Below, in pieces: positions 53,701 through 62,182 of a stretch of 64,000 nucleotides of DNA (position 1 is the stretch's first letter; every line of letters begins with the position of its first letter). Under the pieces are notes generated by a model. It saw only the letters and a program-made list of their open reading frames with translations, ran no database searches and was not told where the DNA came from. This DNA comes from Phalacrocorax aristotelis (lineage: Eukaryota > Chordata > Aves > Suliformes > Phalacrocoracidae): assembly GCF_949628215.1 (NCBI RefSeq), contig NC_134282.1, forward strand, positions 12,336,223 to 12,400,222, given 5' to 3'. The translations under genes were made by a program, and so were the position numbers.

Positions 53701-56700
53701 ATCCACAAAAATATAACGCACTCTTGTTGATTTTAGTTATCTTATTGTTGGTTATTTCTACATGCCAAGCATCCAAAGGTATTGTTTTATACCTAAAAAA
53801 CAAGTTGCACAACGTTTGCTCATACAGATTGACCTTTAGCTTTAGAAATTCTCATTACTCATTCAAACATTCATTAATTGACAAACCCTTTTACTTTCCT
53901 GTATGGAGGCAATTACCTTAAGCCACTTGGAAGCTCTACAAAGGACTATAAAAACCCATGCTATTGCTGCAAAGACTACTTGTTCAGAAAAAAGACAAAA
54001 CTTCAAGTCATGATTTGACCCAATCTCACTATTTTAATTGTTATTGTTAAATGCTAAACTAGCAACGGTTCCATACGGTATCATTCATCTTCACAACTAT
54101 CCATTCTTCACTGAGTGTAATCCTCCAGCAGGCATTCCTCCCCTATTTTGCTTTAAGTTTGACTACAGTTAAGGTTATGTTTCCATTTAATCTTGAAACC
54201 TCAGCCTGTGTTAAGTAAAGCTGGCTACTTTCATTGAGCGGGAAGTGAACAACACATTTGTTTTCAACTCTCTGCACTGGATCCAAATGCTTAGATTTTT
54301 TTTACATATGGTCTGGAGTTAGCGTGCTGATAAGTCATCACTATCATCAGATATTTGTACCAGTCTTTCATCCTCTGTGTCATACAAAGTTTATTAATTC
54401 TCTAGAGTGTTCTTGCCAACTTAGTATTTGTTCACCTGTTTTGCAAAAGTAACATTTGAAGGGACAAATACTTTTACCGTGCCATCCACAACAAGTAACA
54501 TCTAATCCAACATTTTTCATTTTTCAGTGTATATATTGGCATACACAAGTTTTAGTTAAGAAGCTAATAAAAGTAATTCTAACTACTTTTAGTCTACCCT
54601 AAAATAGTTATGCCAGCGTTACCTCGTATGACATCTTTCTATTGCAGGGAATTTCTCTGGCCATGGTGACATGTACTGGAACTCTGCATCTTTGTCATAC
54701 CAGTACATTAGGCAAGCACTGTGAGTATTTCTCTGTTTCTCCTCTTCTTTTAGGCACTTATTACAGGATTCCATGGCCTGTAGCAGTCGTTTCTAAATTT
54801 TAGAGAAATTAGCGTATATGAAACTGGCAACAAAAATTAGTAAGGAAATGTGTACATTGGGAAAGTGGGTACCTATACTCTTCTGGTTAATGTGTTAATT
54901 TTCTAACTGCAGCCTCACCCTTCCTCATGTCCCAGCTCTCTGATAAAAATTAGACAATTACAATGGAATGGCTTTGGAAAATAAAGATTACTTTTTTGCA
55001 AATATCTTCCAAAGGCTAGGCGTATTTTGCCTTTTACGTTTAACATACAAAGAAATATTAAAAATATTTTAGATGTTATCATAAAATTCTGCAAAACAAC
55101 TATTGAAAAAGCTTCAAAGCCTTATGGGTCATTCAAGTAGCAACTGTTGTCTTTTGTGAAACTACTAAGTCCTGTCAACCTTTCACTGCGAACTAGGGAA
55201 ACAATTGATAGGCAGACGCCACCAACTGTATATATCTTAACATCTAATCTGCACTTTTATTTTCATCCACTCTTTGATGTGCTCAAATTTAATCTGATAA
55301 AAGCTGCTACAACAATGTATATAATATTGTTTCCCTATATGAGAAAGGAAAACGTTATTATTTTATTCCTCTCCATTAATGTTTTACTGTTTGATTTCTA
55401 CTTAAAGTCTTCCATCCATTATTGGTGTTCATGTGAAGAAATTTTCTGGAAAAAAACCACAGTGTTTTTACAAGTGTTTCTTCTATTTTACCTACAGACA
55501 TTCTGTATTTTTATAGGTATATAGGAATAGAATTTTTTTCTCAAAAAATCTGAAACTAAGTATTTGAATAACTGATTAAAAACATGAACAAACAACAAAA
55601 AGTCCACATCCCCTACTTAAGACTTCTGTCACTTGGAGCTAACTTTGCTTGTGGTAATTTAATCTAGACTTACTCTCCAGGCAGCGAACATTTGTATTTT
55701 TTTGTGGTCTTATCAAGTGTTAATTTAAATTTCCATTTAATTGTATGTCTAACTGTTGATTATTTAAGAAGTTTAGCAGATTTGTTATGAAGCTTTTAGA
55801 GACAGCAGATGTTGAAAGAACTTACCTCATCAATAAACGGGATTAATACTACAGCTTCCCATTCTTGCTGTTTTCCATTTAGGTCAGTTTTAAAATCCGG
55901 TGGATAATATTCTATAATAGGAGAGTCTTGACTGATCATCAAATGCTAGGAAAAATAAAACAGAGGAATTAAACAGTATCAGAGACAATTTAGCACTAAT
56001 TCTAGGAAGAGAGAGGAGAAGGCTGGTATTAAAACCACTTCAATGCTGAACGGGAATTCAACATTTATCATTTAACTGCTCTAGTCTGAAATTGTATTTA
56101 TTATGAACTTCCTAATGTACTAAGAATAGTAAGGAATAGAAATACACCTAAAATTTAGAGGTAGACTATCACTGAGAGGACATGCAAAAATATAAAGAAA
56201 AGAGTTACTTCAAAATAAAGCAGACAACTACTAAGCAACAATAAATGCACTTTAATCCTAAATCCTACCTGGTAGCATTTAGGTAGCAGATCTTTGCTAG
56301 CTGCTGGAAGCACAGCAAGAAGCTGTTCAAATGGCATGAAAGGTTTTCCCAGTTCAAATTTGATATTGAGTTCACCGATGTTGCGAATGTCTGACAGATA
56401 AGGTGCATAATGATAAGGATAATACCTGCAGGGAAAAAAAAAAACCCCTCTTAAGTTACTTAATTCCAGCACAGCAGTGTTCACAGATCAGAAACAAACA
56501 GAACTGTATCAAATGTTCCACCATACAAGGTGAAATATTGCTCAATCTTTAAGCAATTTCTCATTTGACAATTTTTCTTACCAGCTCCATGACTGAACTC
56601 CATGGTAATAATAATGCAAAATCCATTGTATTGCCTGGACATAACATTCAGCTTGATCAGCCAAGAAGTCACTTAAAAGAAAAAGGAATGATACTTATTA

Positions 56701-59700
56701 GTTTTTCCCTATTTTCACTGGTATATAAAAATTACTGAGCACCTGGGTACACAGGAATGAAGACAGAGCATTTTGGGAACCTAATAAGACTGTGGTTTTC
56801 TAGATTCATTTAATACTAATGGATTTTTTTTGTCTCTGGTCCTCAAATACTTCTTACAGGAAACTTGACTTGCAGCTCTTCTTGCATTAGCCAAAAGCAT
56901 CACCCCTGCAGTACACTGCCATGTGTTCTCTGCTTTCAACATGAATGAATATTCTGTGTTGTACTGGACATATGCAAAGACTTGACTTTTGCACTTAAAA
57001 GAAAAAGAAACAAGAAAAAGCATACACTTACTCAGAAACTACTTCTACACCCATTTTTGTCATGTAGTAAGTTCTTTTGTATTGCCTAAACTCAGTTTCA
57101 AACAGATCATCATCCTCTGGTTCATCTTCCAACACAGCTGAAAAAGCAGTCATGAAAAAAAGGATTAACATTCACTTCTCCACTACAATAAAGTTTGAAG
57201 ACATTCAGTTTTGACTTGATGCCTTAACTTTATTCCTCAATTCACAGTTACAGGTGATCACACCTTCCTTGCACTGAAAGTAACATGAAACCACCAAACA
57301 AATTCTTTACCCAGAGGAAGTCTGGAACTTTTTTTTTCCCCTTTAAAGACAAGCGACCCATTTTGTAGTCCAATTACACAAACAGAGCAGAGAATATAAG
57401 CCATCAGAAAGTAATTTAGAACACATTAAAATAGATTTTAAAATGTAATTTTTTTCAGCAGCATTGTCTTATATCATGGAATAATATTTATACATTTTTG
57501 ACATTAAGTTTCAAAACATGAGCAAAAAACACATCCTACAAGTGGAATGAGTTAGGTGAGTGGGCAGTGAGGTGGGTTGTGAACTGGCTGAACTGCAGAG
57601 CTCAGAGGGTTGTGATCAACAGGGCAGAGCCTGGTTGGAGGCCTGTAACTCGTGGTGTTCCCCAGGGGTCCTGCTCAACATATTCATCAATGACCTGGAC
57701 AAAGGGACAGTGTCCCCTCAGCAAGTTTGCTGACGATACCAAGCTGGGAGGAGCGGCTGATACACCAGAAGGCTGTGCTGCCATTCAGAGAGACCTGGAC
57801 AGGCTGGAGAGCTGGGCCAAGGGGAACCTCATGAAATTCAACAAGAGCAAGTGCAAGGTCCTGCACCTGGGGCAGAACACCCCCATGCGCTGGTACAGGT
57901 TAGGCATTGACCTGCTGGAAAGCAGCTCTGCTGAGAAGGACCTGGGAGTGCTGGTTGACAGCAAGTTGACCATGAGTCAGCAATGTGCCCTTGTGGCCAA
58001 GAAGGCCAATGGTATCCTGGGATGCATTAAAAGGAGTGTGGCCAGCAGGTCGAGGGAGGTTATCCTCCCCCTCTACTCAGCCCTAGTGAGGCCACATTTG
58101 GAGTGCTGTGTCCAGTTCTGGGCTCCGCAGTTCAAGAGAGACAGAGAACTACTGGACAGAGTCCAGCAGAGATATACAAAGATGATCAGGGGACTGGAGC
58201 ATGTCTCGTATGAGAAAAGGCTGAGAGACTTGGGTTTGTTCAGCCTGGAGAAGAGAAGACTGAGGGGAGACCTTGTCAATGCTTATAAATATCTGAAGGG
58301 TGGGTGTCAAGAGGATGGGGCCAGACTCTTTTCAGTGGTGCCCAAGAACAGGCCAAGGGGCCATGGGCACAAGTTGGAACACAGGAAGTTCCACCTCAAT
58401 ATGAAAAAAATTCTTTCCTATGAGGGTGCCAGAGCAGGGGCACAGGCTGCCCGGGGAGGCTGTGGAATCTCCTTCCCTGGAGACATTCAAAACCTGCCTG
58501 GATGCGTTCCTGTGCCCCCTGCTCTGGGTGTGCCTGCTCAAGCAGGGGGGTTGGACAAGATGATCTCTAGAGGTCCCTTCCAACCCCCACCATTCTGTGA
58601 TTCTGTGAGTTTAAAATGTAATCAACACAACCAAAAACCCCAAAGCTGTATAAAAACCTGTTCATTTGTCCCCACCTGAATGATAAAGTACCTAGGTATA
58701 GAATTGTTAAAAACATAATATTGTTGACGATTTGCTCATTCCTTCCTTTAACACATCATGGAAATACTGGGCAGATATGAAGCACTTCAAAAGCTTTAGT
58801 CCCACTTGCTCTCACTATAAACCAGTGATAGGCCGTTCCATTTTGCAATAGCTGACCACATCACACTTTCATTTAGATTCAGGTCATCTCTGACATGAAA
58901 GTCTTACAGGTCTTCCAAATCTATACACAAATTAACATGTTTTTTTTTGTTATACGGAAAAATTATTTGCACTTACTTTTAGGGGTCACAACTTCACTTT
59001 CATTTTTTTCTAAAGCAGCCAAACATATAGAATTTTCCTGAGCCTATTAAATTAATATTTGAGATAAAGTAAAAATACAGAATAATATGCACATACCTAA
59101 TCCACAACCATATAATCTGCAACTCAAAATGCTATAATCAAGATGTATAAATATTATTATTGTTTAGTATAAAACCCACTACATTTCCTTCTCTTGTAAT
59201 TGCCTAGGGAAAATTAATTTATCCATACATATCAGACAAAGGAGCAGTCTCAAATGAAATCTCAGCTACCTTTAAAAAATATCTGAATATTTGTTTTCTA
59301 AAACACAACTATTTCCAAAACGGTGCAGTACACATTTAAGCATTTTAACCTACATCATGCATTGTGCCACAGCCCCAGTATGCAACCAAATTTTTATTCA
59401 GTAAATTTTTAAGAGTTCAAATTACAGTTGTGGGAAGTAATGATACAAGAAATTCTGTTTTAGTCAAACAAGCCAAACATTCACTTCATTCTCACACTAC
59501 ACACTGTCTTTTGTGTACAACACTGAGTAGCTTTCAATAGCAGAATCATTAAGATGGCCCTTTCCCCTGTACCTGAGATATGCAAGCTCCTGACTGTCAC
59601 TGCCATTCAAAGGATCAGTCAAGATGGCTAGCTAATACTATACAGCTGCTCCAAACTTCTGTGGCAAAGAAAACAACCACAAATAAAGCATACCTTATTA

Positions 59701-62182
59701 AAGGAAGAGCTAACATCTTGCTCTTACAAACCACAAACTGCACTAAAGAACAGGATAATGATATACAGTGACAGATTACACGTGAAGGAATTCCCTGCTG
59801 CTACTCTATGCACTGCTGAAGGCATATATTGAAGGATAGCCAATGGAGGTGGTGGTGGGGAACATGACAGTAGGGCAAAGTCAAGATACAGAGAAAGGCG
59901 CTGTTCCTTATTAATTACTTATATCCAGAATTGCAAGTTTAATAACCAATCTAAGATACCTCACACCAATGACATGGCTATTCATCTATTCATTATCAAA
60001 TAGTTGGCCAATGCCAAGACATGCATAAATGACCTATGAGTGTATGTGAAATACGATACACTTCCAGCAGGCTATGCGTTAAAACATAAAATTACAAAGC
60101 ATAGCAAGTTTGACCATAACTCACCCAGAAGTAAGTTTTGCTGCTCTTGAGAAACAGATAAACTGACGTAAAGTATTAAGTTACAGGTTTACAAGTTTCA
60201 AAAATCATGAGAACTTCACCTTGACATAGCCATTTCATTACTCACAACCAGCAATGCATACGGGCAGTTCCTCAAATGTTACATTTTATTACCTTTTCTG
60301 ATCTCAAAAAAAAAAATCTCAAAACAGAGGTTTATGCCATTTAATTTGCCTAAGATCAAATTACTGATTTGCAAAAAGTAACATTCTTATTTCCAACATT
60401 GCATATGTGAAACACTAACCTTTTGTTTCTTCTGTTTGTTTTTTCTGGCTTCTTCTGCTGCAATACCAGCTGCCTCGTTGAGGTATTTATTGCCTACTTT
60501 ACTTTCGAACCATTTTAGGTCTACAAAGACCTCACTGAAGTGTTCGCGATCAAACTGTGCAGAAAGATTGAAATGAGTTTAGAAATATTTGAGGGACACT
60601 AAATTTAGAGTGCTACATTAACAATGTCTTTTCAGTAGTTGCATTAGATCACATCTAGACTAATTCGTACATAAACATTTTGCCCTAGAGCTACAACTAA
60701 ACTAATAGATTAATATATATAAAAAATAATCTTTTTTCTTAGCAATATGTAACATATACCCAAGCCATATTTTGTTTTCCTTCAGTAAGGCCACAATGGC
60801 TAACAAAAAGAGTTAGGTAACTTTCACACTTCACTATCAACTCCAGAAGCAGTAGAAGTTTATAGGGTCTGGGTAATAGTCTTGTGCCACATACCCAATG
60901 CTTTCATAGTTCTACTCAAGAATCAGAAGACAGGGCTGAAGCAGGGACACCAGATGAACTTCCTCCTTCCAGGTTCAGCAGAAGGCTGAGACCTTTCCAT
61001 TTCCACATGGCCTATAACTTTCCTCCTCTCTAGGATGCGTTACTGCAGCGGCACTTAACAGGTTTGCCTCCTGTACACCAGGTAGTTCATGAAGAATGCT
61101 GATGCTTGCCTCAGAGATACTAATGCTTCACTGCTCTTTACCAGTGATTTTCATTTAAAAAACCTTGCAAAAAAATATTGCCCTCCAAGATCTTCAGACA
61201 TAGCTTACCCCACAAGAAACTAACCAGCAGGGGACACAAAGAATATTGCTGCCTGCAGCACGCTTTGCCCAGTACTGCCACTCATTACTCAATGAGAATG
61301 GAGGACCATGACTCTAGTGGTGAATCCTTTTTCCTCTTATGTTATGGTACGATGAGACAGTGACTGATTGGATTCCATCAGTTAAATGATAAAACAGCTG
61401 ACTGAACAACTTGTGAAACACAGTCATTTAACAGTTCATTAAAACTACAGCACGGTGTATTTTAGGGCCCTATATTGGGGTTATATTCAACAGACCATAC
61501 TGTAATTTTGAAGTTACTTACATCTGACAATCTCGTGAGATACTTCTCAAAACGTTTTAAATTCAGATATCCGTTTTCATTTATGTAACCTATTAGGAAA
61601 ATAAATTACGGGTTTTTAAATTAACAATTTAACAATTAAAAATTTTCAATTTAAATGCCCCACAGATAATAGAATGCAATCTCGCTGGCTGTCTGAAAAG
61701 AGTGTAATAAATGCTAAACATTCTAACATGGCTAAAAAGGTCAATAAATATTGGCCTTGTGTTAATGTTTCTACTTTCCACAACTAAACTTAAGAGTTCT
61801 TACCTCCCAGTTCTGGCAAGATTGCCATATATGTTCTATAAAGTAGCGGCAGTGCATCATGATTAATGTGTAAGTGAGGTAGATGAGGAATAAAATCATT
61901 TCCTACAAGGAAACCCATTAAGATCCAATCATCTATTATTCTTTCAATATCATATTCAAAGGAAATCTTGTCCTGAGGATGGAAAAAAAAAAAAGAAAAA
62001 AAAAGGAAAAAACCACAGGAGCATAATTTTTATTACCATGTTTACATAAAAAGACCTCACACATTTCTTCAATCACAGCTCCATTAGAACTTACTTTTAC
62101 TGGTGAAAATTCATAATCAATATATTCTCTCATCAGTGATAAGTGCAGTAAATGAAATGTGGTTTCCTCTGGTGCACATGCT
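35486..62182 (-). CDS. XRN1: XRN1, 5'-3' exoribonuclease 1 (37 exons, N-terminus off window)
   Basis: Cytoplasmic, processive 5'-3' exoribonuclease that degrades decapped 5'-monophosphate mRNA. Thirty-seven exons join to 4603 nt, about 1533 residues with a natural stop. The order and sequence match vertebrate XRN1 from about residue 230 of roughly 1700. The end of catalytic region CR1 with the LVGNDFIPHLP acidic motif comes first. Then come the CR2 region (YYYHGVQSWSW, YYPYHYAP), the D1-D3 core (PHGDHKANVGLNLKFNKKNE), an SH3-like domain (VPVGLRGTIIG ... RGYRLPSSALINLSHGSRSE), a long low-complexity linker, a motif resembling part of a double-stranded-RNA-binding fold (SNGLLVHGPQCHSEAEAKEK), a proline-rich stretch and the conserved basic tail RKLAVNFG. 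In the human protein the C-terminal region contacts EDC4. All introns are GT-AG. No premature stop was found. An intronic CR1 LINE lies at 57555-58608. Confidence 0.96.
35977..36128 (-). CDS. XRN1: XRN1 in-window exon 36
   Basis: 152 nt: ANIMPPSSHMFGPVSWGTPV, then KHYYPGSYPGNVSLAGTIPV and GSHNQFIPLQ. Gly/Pro-rich linker. Acceptor TATTTTCACAG, donor GTAAG. Confidence 0.94.
37128..37245 (-). CDS. XRN1: XRN1 in-window exon 35 (proline-rich)
   Basis: 118 nt: SSIGVNFPLPPPPPVFPNYQ, then PLGVPVAPGSIPPVFAQPP. It is a polyproline segment and a likely SH3, WW or EVH1-type contact site. Acceptor TTCTTCGTAG, donor GTAAGTATT. Confidence 0.93.
37325..37438 (-). CDS. XRN1: XRN1 in-window exon 34 (dsRBD-like motif)
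   Basis: 114 nt: TMTVCHIKLSNGLLVHGPQC, then HSEAEAKEKAALFALQRL. The pattern GPxCxSxxEAKEKAALxAL resembles the last strand and helix of a double-stranded RNA-binding domain (inference). Acceptor ATTTTTTTAG, donor GTGAGAAAG. Confidence 0.95.
37653..37831 (-). CDS. XRN1: XRN1 in-window exon 33
   Basis: 179 nt: AYMNKPHSTGGPQNTPALET and VSELCRICSLVGMSQPDFSF, then LKTPQ. The LCRICSLVGMSQPDFSFL stretch is strongly conserved in vertebrate XRN1. Acceptor TTCTTTTGTCAG, donor GTAAAA. Confidence 0.95.
38132..38288 (-). CDS. XRN1: XRN1 in-window exon 32
   Basis: 157 nt: KGTQMLKEILKIDGSDLETR, then NEVKSQVNDVPAPPSRQDCH and GAALQYRQTKKM. The acceptor is taken as ATTTTTAAAG before AAAGGAAC because this keeps the frame; a second AG four bases on would not. 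Donor GTATGT. Confidence 0.92.
38606..38731 (-). CDS. XRN1: XRN1 in-window exon 31
   Basis: 126 nt: KDNELESLLASLKISKENEA, then QSYSKEARATNEEHLSPQSF and AM. The LASLxISKEN and EEHLSPQSFAM blocks match vertebrate XRN1. The donor GTCTGTATCC is weak. Confidence 0.92.
39106..39216 (-). CDS. XRN1: XRN1 in-window exon 30 (phase 0-0, not matched to the human canonical form)
   Basis: 111 nt, 37 codons: NFAGVNKYNVKLLKRNESPN, then MPVIQKAAVDGPCTGGK. Open frame, acceptor GTTTATTTCAG, donor GTAGGATT. It lies in the divergent linker. I do not recall an equivalent in the human protein, so it may be an alternative or lineage-specific cassette. Confidence 0.8.
39613..39677 (-). CDS. XRN1: XRN1 in-window exon 29
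   Basis: 65 nt: FKEDSKVTRGESQPHNKISN, then KQ. Acceptor TTCTTTTGTAG, donor GTAATTTC. ISNKQ matches MSNKQ of mammalian XRN1. Confidence 0.88.
40182..40296 (-). CDS. XRN1: XRN1 in-window exon 28
   Basis: 115 nt: GAVLPQEIKLGTGNQLYKPG, then FNDSSFKGQQRKQEPYKK. GAVLPQEI and GFND are recognisable XRN1 linker blocks. Acceptor AAATCCTAG, donor GTAAGTACT. Confidence 0.92.
40531..40626 (-). CDS. XRN1: XRN1 in-window exon 27
   Basis: 96 nt: AQSKQDDEFCSIWQSLQSSG, then KSHHIQQTVHEK. DDEFCxIWQSLQ is conserved in XRN1. Acceptor TATTTTGTCAG, donor GTTAGTATA. Confidence 0.93.
41303..41404 (-). CDS. XRN1: XRN1 in-window exon 26 (phase 0-0, not matched to the human canonical form)
   Basis: 102 nt, 34 codons: QLNGRQHYNLRAENQGNSNS, then PQKGSFLTGNQKNK. 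Strong pyrimidine tract and acceptor (AATTTAG) and strong donor GTGAGTG. Exons 25 and 27 would join in frame without it, so it is a symmetric cassette that could be skipped. Confidence 0.8.
42057..42282 (-). CDS. XRN1: XRN1 in-window exon 25 (end of SH3-like domain)
   Basis: 226 nt: CSPARGYRLPSSALINLSHG, then SRSETGNQKLMAIVKPQPAV, a divergent Asn/Ser stretch and LGGLNHSPRSLFVPTQ. The first half closes the SH3-like domain; the linker starts after KPQPAV. Acceptor TTTTCTTAAG, donor GTAAGAC. Confidence 0.95.
43391..43460 (-). CDS. XRN1: XRN1 in-window exon 24
   Basis: 70 nt: SRETDVLFEVLFDEEFLGGL, then TI. SH3-like barrel strand region. Acceptor AATTTTCTATAG, donor GTTTGTG. Confidence 0.94.
44299..44352. 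repeat. imperfect (ATCT)n tetranucleotide repeat
   Basis: Interrupted TATC/ATCT units in an XRN1 intron (between in-window exons 23 and 24). Confidence 0.85.
44562..44694 (-). CDS. XRN1: XRN1 in-window exon 23 (SH3-like domain)
   Basis: 133 nt: PLEQQNGVVPDRDAEYRLFD, then RVVNVREHFSVPVGLRGTII and GIKG. VPVGLRGTIIGI starts the SH3-like module. Acceptor CATTATTGTCAG, donor GTAATATT. Confidence 0.95.
45369..45425 (-). CDS. XRN1: XRN1 in-window exon 22 (micro-exon, 19 codons)
   Basis: 57 nt: QRKSNKKVRVTVKPHLLYR. Acceptor CTTTCCTTTAG, donor GTAAGTG. Confidence 0.94.
45584..45618. repeat. two adjacent short palindromes
   Basis: AATGTTT-AAA-AAACATT at 45584-45600 and GATGTTTT-A-AAAACATC at 45602-45618 are each perfect inverted repeats, one base apart, in an XRN1 intron. 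Confidence 0.85.
46185..46320 (-). CDS. XRN1: XRN1 in-window exon 21
   Basis: 136 nt: AEKVQEIVAWLKAHPVSALS, then RSSCDLQILDAAIVEKIEEE and IEKCK. The helical segment corresponds to the winged-helix part of the XRN1 core. Donor GTATGC. Confidence 0.96.
47321..47410 (-). CDS. XRN1: XRN1 in-window exon 20
   Basis: 90 nt: VPELFNYIAKNSQEDIFYED, then DIWPGEDEN. Acceptor TTCATTTTTAG, donor GTAAGCC. Confidence 0.95.
47774..47920 (-). CDS. XRN1: XRN1 in-window exon 19
   Basis: 147 nt: PHGDHKANVGLNLKFNKKNE, then EVPGYTKKVGNEWMYSSAVE and QLLAEYLE. One of the most conserved XRN1 blocks. The donor GTGTATATTG is non-consensus at +3 to +6. Confidence 0.96.
48779..48894 (-). CDS. XRN1: XRN1 in-window exon 18
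   Basis: 116 nt: KYSVKYNPAYILASRLGVSG, then YLVSRFTGSIFIGRGSKK. Acceptor GTTTTAAAG, donor GTAAG. Confidence 0.95.
49055..49153 (-). CDS. XRN1: XRN1 in-window exon 17
   Basis: 99 nt: VQDSRDVITEGRIRVVFNIP, then CEPQLDPLIQNQH. Acceptor TTCTCTCCAAG, donor GTAAGTG. Confidence 0.95.
49616..49729 (-). CDS. XRN1: XRN1 in-window exon 16
   Basis: 114 nt: DIKAFDSRFSNIKTLDDLFP, then PGSTAFMLGSPYYGCIGE. The PYYGCxGEV motif spans this junction. Donor GTTAGTTCC. Confidence 0.95.
50171..50333 (-). CDS. XRN1: XRN1 in-window exon 15
   Basis: 163 nt: YQRRKGIIIHETSIVVYAQL, then LTGNRYQLRQNGEVYLEKQW and SKQVLPFVYQTVVK. Acceptor TTTGTATTCAG, donor GTAAATATAC. Confidence 0.96.
51057..51188 (-). CDS. XRN1: XRN1 in-window exon 14
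   Basis: 132 nt: FYLEEPHGTQKLYMGNAVPP, then TKVAYVGDKEQSMWLKEIQG and ISE. Acceptor ATTCTCAAG, donor GTAAG. Confidence 0.95.
51696..51799 (-). CDS. XRN1: XRN1 in-window exon 13
   Basis: 104 nt: MVENVASLVLGKRVFVNWPH, then LEEARVVAVSDGET. Acceptor TTTTTTTTTCAG, donor GTAAGAG. Confidence 0.95.
53476..53574 (-). CDS. XRN1: XRN1 in-window exon 12
   Basis: 99 nt: FYLRKSGVQVFQQSSHGENM, then MLEIIADENSKEQ. Acceptor GCTTTTACACAG, donor GTAAGC. Confidence 0.95.
53672..53792 (-). CDS. XRN1: XRN1 in-window exon 11
   Basis: 121 nt: YKTIPLDAWHVEITNNKITK, then INKSALYFCGFPTLKHIKHK. Acceptor TTGTTTTTTAG, donor GTAAAAGA. The intron to exon 12 is only 97 nt. Confidence 0.96.
54623..54792 (-). CDS. XRN1: XRN1 in-window exon 10
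   Basis: 170 nt: KRLLQAMESCNKCLKEEEKQ, then CLMYWYDKDAEFQYMSPWPE and KFPAIERCHT. Acceptor TAAAATTTAG, donor GTAACGC. Confidence 0.95.
55826..55945 (-). CDS. XRN1: XRN1 in-window exon 9
   Basis: 120 nt: HLMISQDSPIIEYYPPDFKT, then DLNGKQQEWEAVVLIPFIDE. EYYPxDFxxDLNGKxxEWEAVVLIPF is a hallmark of the Xrn catalytic core. Acceptor TTTTTCCTAG, donor GTAAG. Confidence 0.97.
56269..56425 (-). CDS. XRN1: XRN1 in-window exon 8 (CR2 region)
   Basis: 157 nt: YYPYHYAPYLSDIRNIGELN, then IKFELGKPFMPFEQLLAVLP and AASKDLLPKCYQ. This is the conserved CR2 region shaping the RNA entry and active-site channel. Acceptor TTTTCCCTGCAG, donor GTAGGA. Confidence 0.97.
56582..56671 (-). CDS. XRN1: XRN1 in-window exon 7
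   Basis: 90 nt: DDFLADQAECYVQAIQWILH, then YYYHGVQSWSW. The WxLxYYYxGVxSWxW motif is shared by all Xrn-family enzymes. Acceptor TTCTTTTAAG, donor GTAAG. Confidence 0.97.
57032..57137 (-). CDS. XRN1: XRN1 in-window exon 6
   Basis: 106 nt: VLEDEPEDDDLFETEFRQYK, then RTYYMTKMGVEVVS. The acidic patch precedes the FRQYKRxYYxxK motif. Acceptor CTTTTTCAG, donor GTAAGTG. Confidence 0.95.
57555..58608 (+). mobile_element. CR1 LINE, 5'-truncated, with partial reverse-transcriptase ORF
   Basis: Non-LTR retrotransposon copy inserted antisense in the XRN1 intron between in-window exons 5 and 6. The frame from 57567 encodes the C-terminal part of CR1 reverse transcriptase: RGVPQGS, then the catalytic motif FADDTKLGG (FADD at 57726-57737), LSKFADD context, GxLVDSKLTMSQQCALVAKK, LYSALVRPHLECCVQFW and RLRGDLVNAYKYLKGG. 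Relative to the usual CR1 pattern, sequence is lost near 57668 and about two bases near 57707. The frame is shifted between these points and restored after them. The copy ends with CTTCCAACCCCCACC and two ATTCTGTG tail units. It lacks ORF1, the endonuclease and the start of the RT, so it is dead. Confidence 0.95.
58977..59043 (-). CDS. XRN1: XRN1 in-window exon 5
   Basis: 67 nt: AQENSICLAALEKNESEVVT, then PK. Variable hinge between CR1 and CR2. Acceptor ATTTAATAG, donor GTAAGTG. Confidence 0.92.
60420..60554 (-). CDS. XRN1: XRN1 in-window exon 4
   Basis: 135 nt: FDREHFSEVFVDLKWFESKV, then GNKYLNEAAGIAAEEARKNK and QKKQK. The basic, helical end leads into the hinge. Acceptor TTTCTGCACAG, donor GTTAGTGT. 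Confidence 0.95.
61522..61589 (-). CDS. XRN1: XRN1 in-window exon 3
   Basis: 68 nt: YINENGYLNLKRFEKYLTRL, then SD. Acceptor TTTCCTAATAG, donor GTAAGTAA. Confidence 0.95.
61804..61972 (-). CDS. XRN1: XRN1 in-window exon 2 (catalytic GNDFIPHLP)
   Basis: 169 nt: DKISFEYDIERIIDDWILMG, then FLVGNDFIPHLPHLHINHDA and LPLLYRTYMAILPELG. The Asp of GNDF belongs to the acidic, Mg2+-binding cluster of the nuclease. Acceptor CCATCCTCAG, donor GTAAGAAC. Confidence 0.97.
62095..62182 (-). CDS. XRN1: XRN1 in-window exon 1 (first visible exon)
   Basis: 88 nt: ACAPEETTFHLLHLSLMREY, then IDYEFSPVK. It enters one base into a codon, so earlier exons exist. Acceptor AATAATTTATAG, donor GTAAGTTC. Confidence 0.95.

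Noticed and set aside
55147-55524. 125-codon plus-strand frame rich in Leu/Ile/Phe
   Set aside because: A+T-rich intronic sequence; the hydrophobic look is a composition effect and no family is recognised.
57602-58583. Minus-strand frames within the CR1 copy
   Set aside because: Antisense to the reverse-transcriptase fragment; no independent support.
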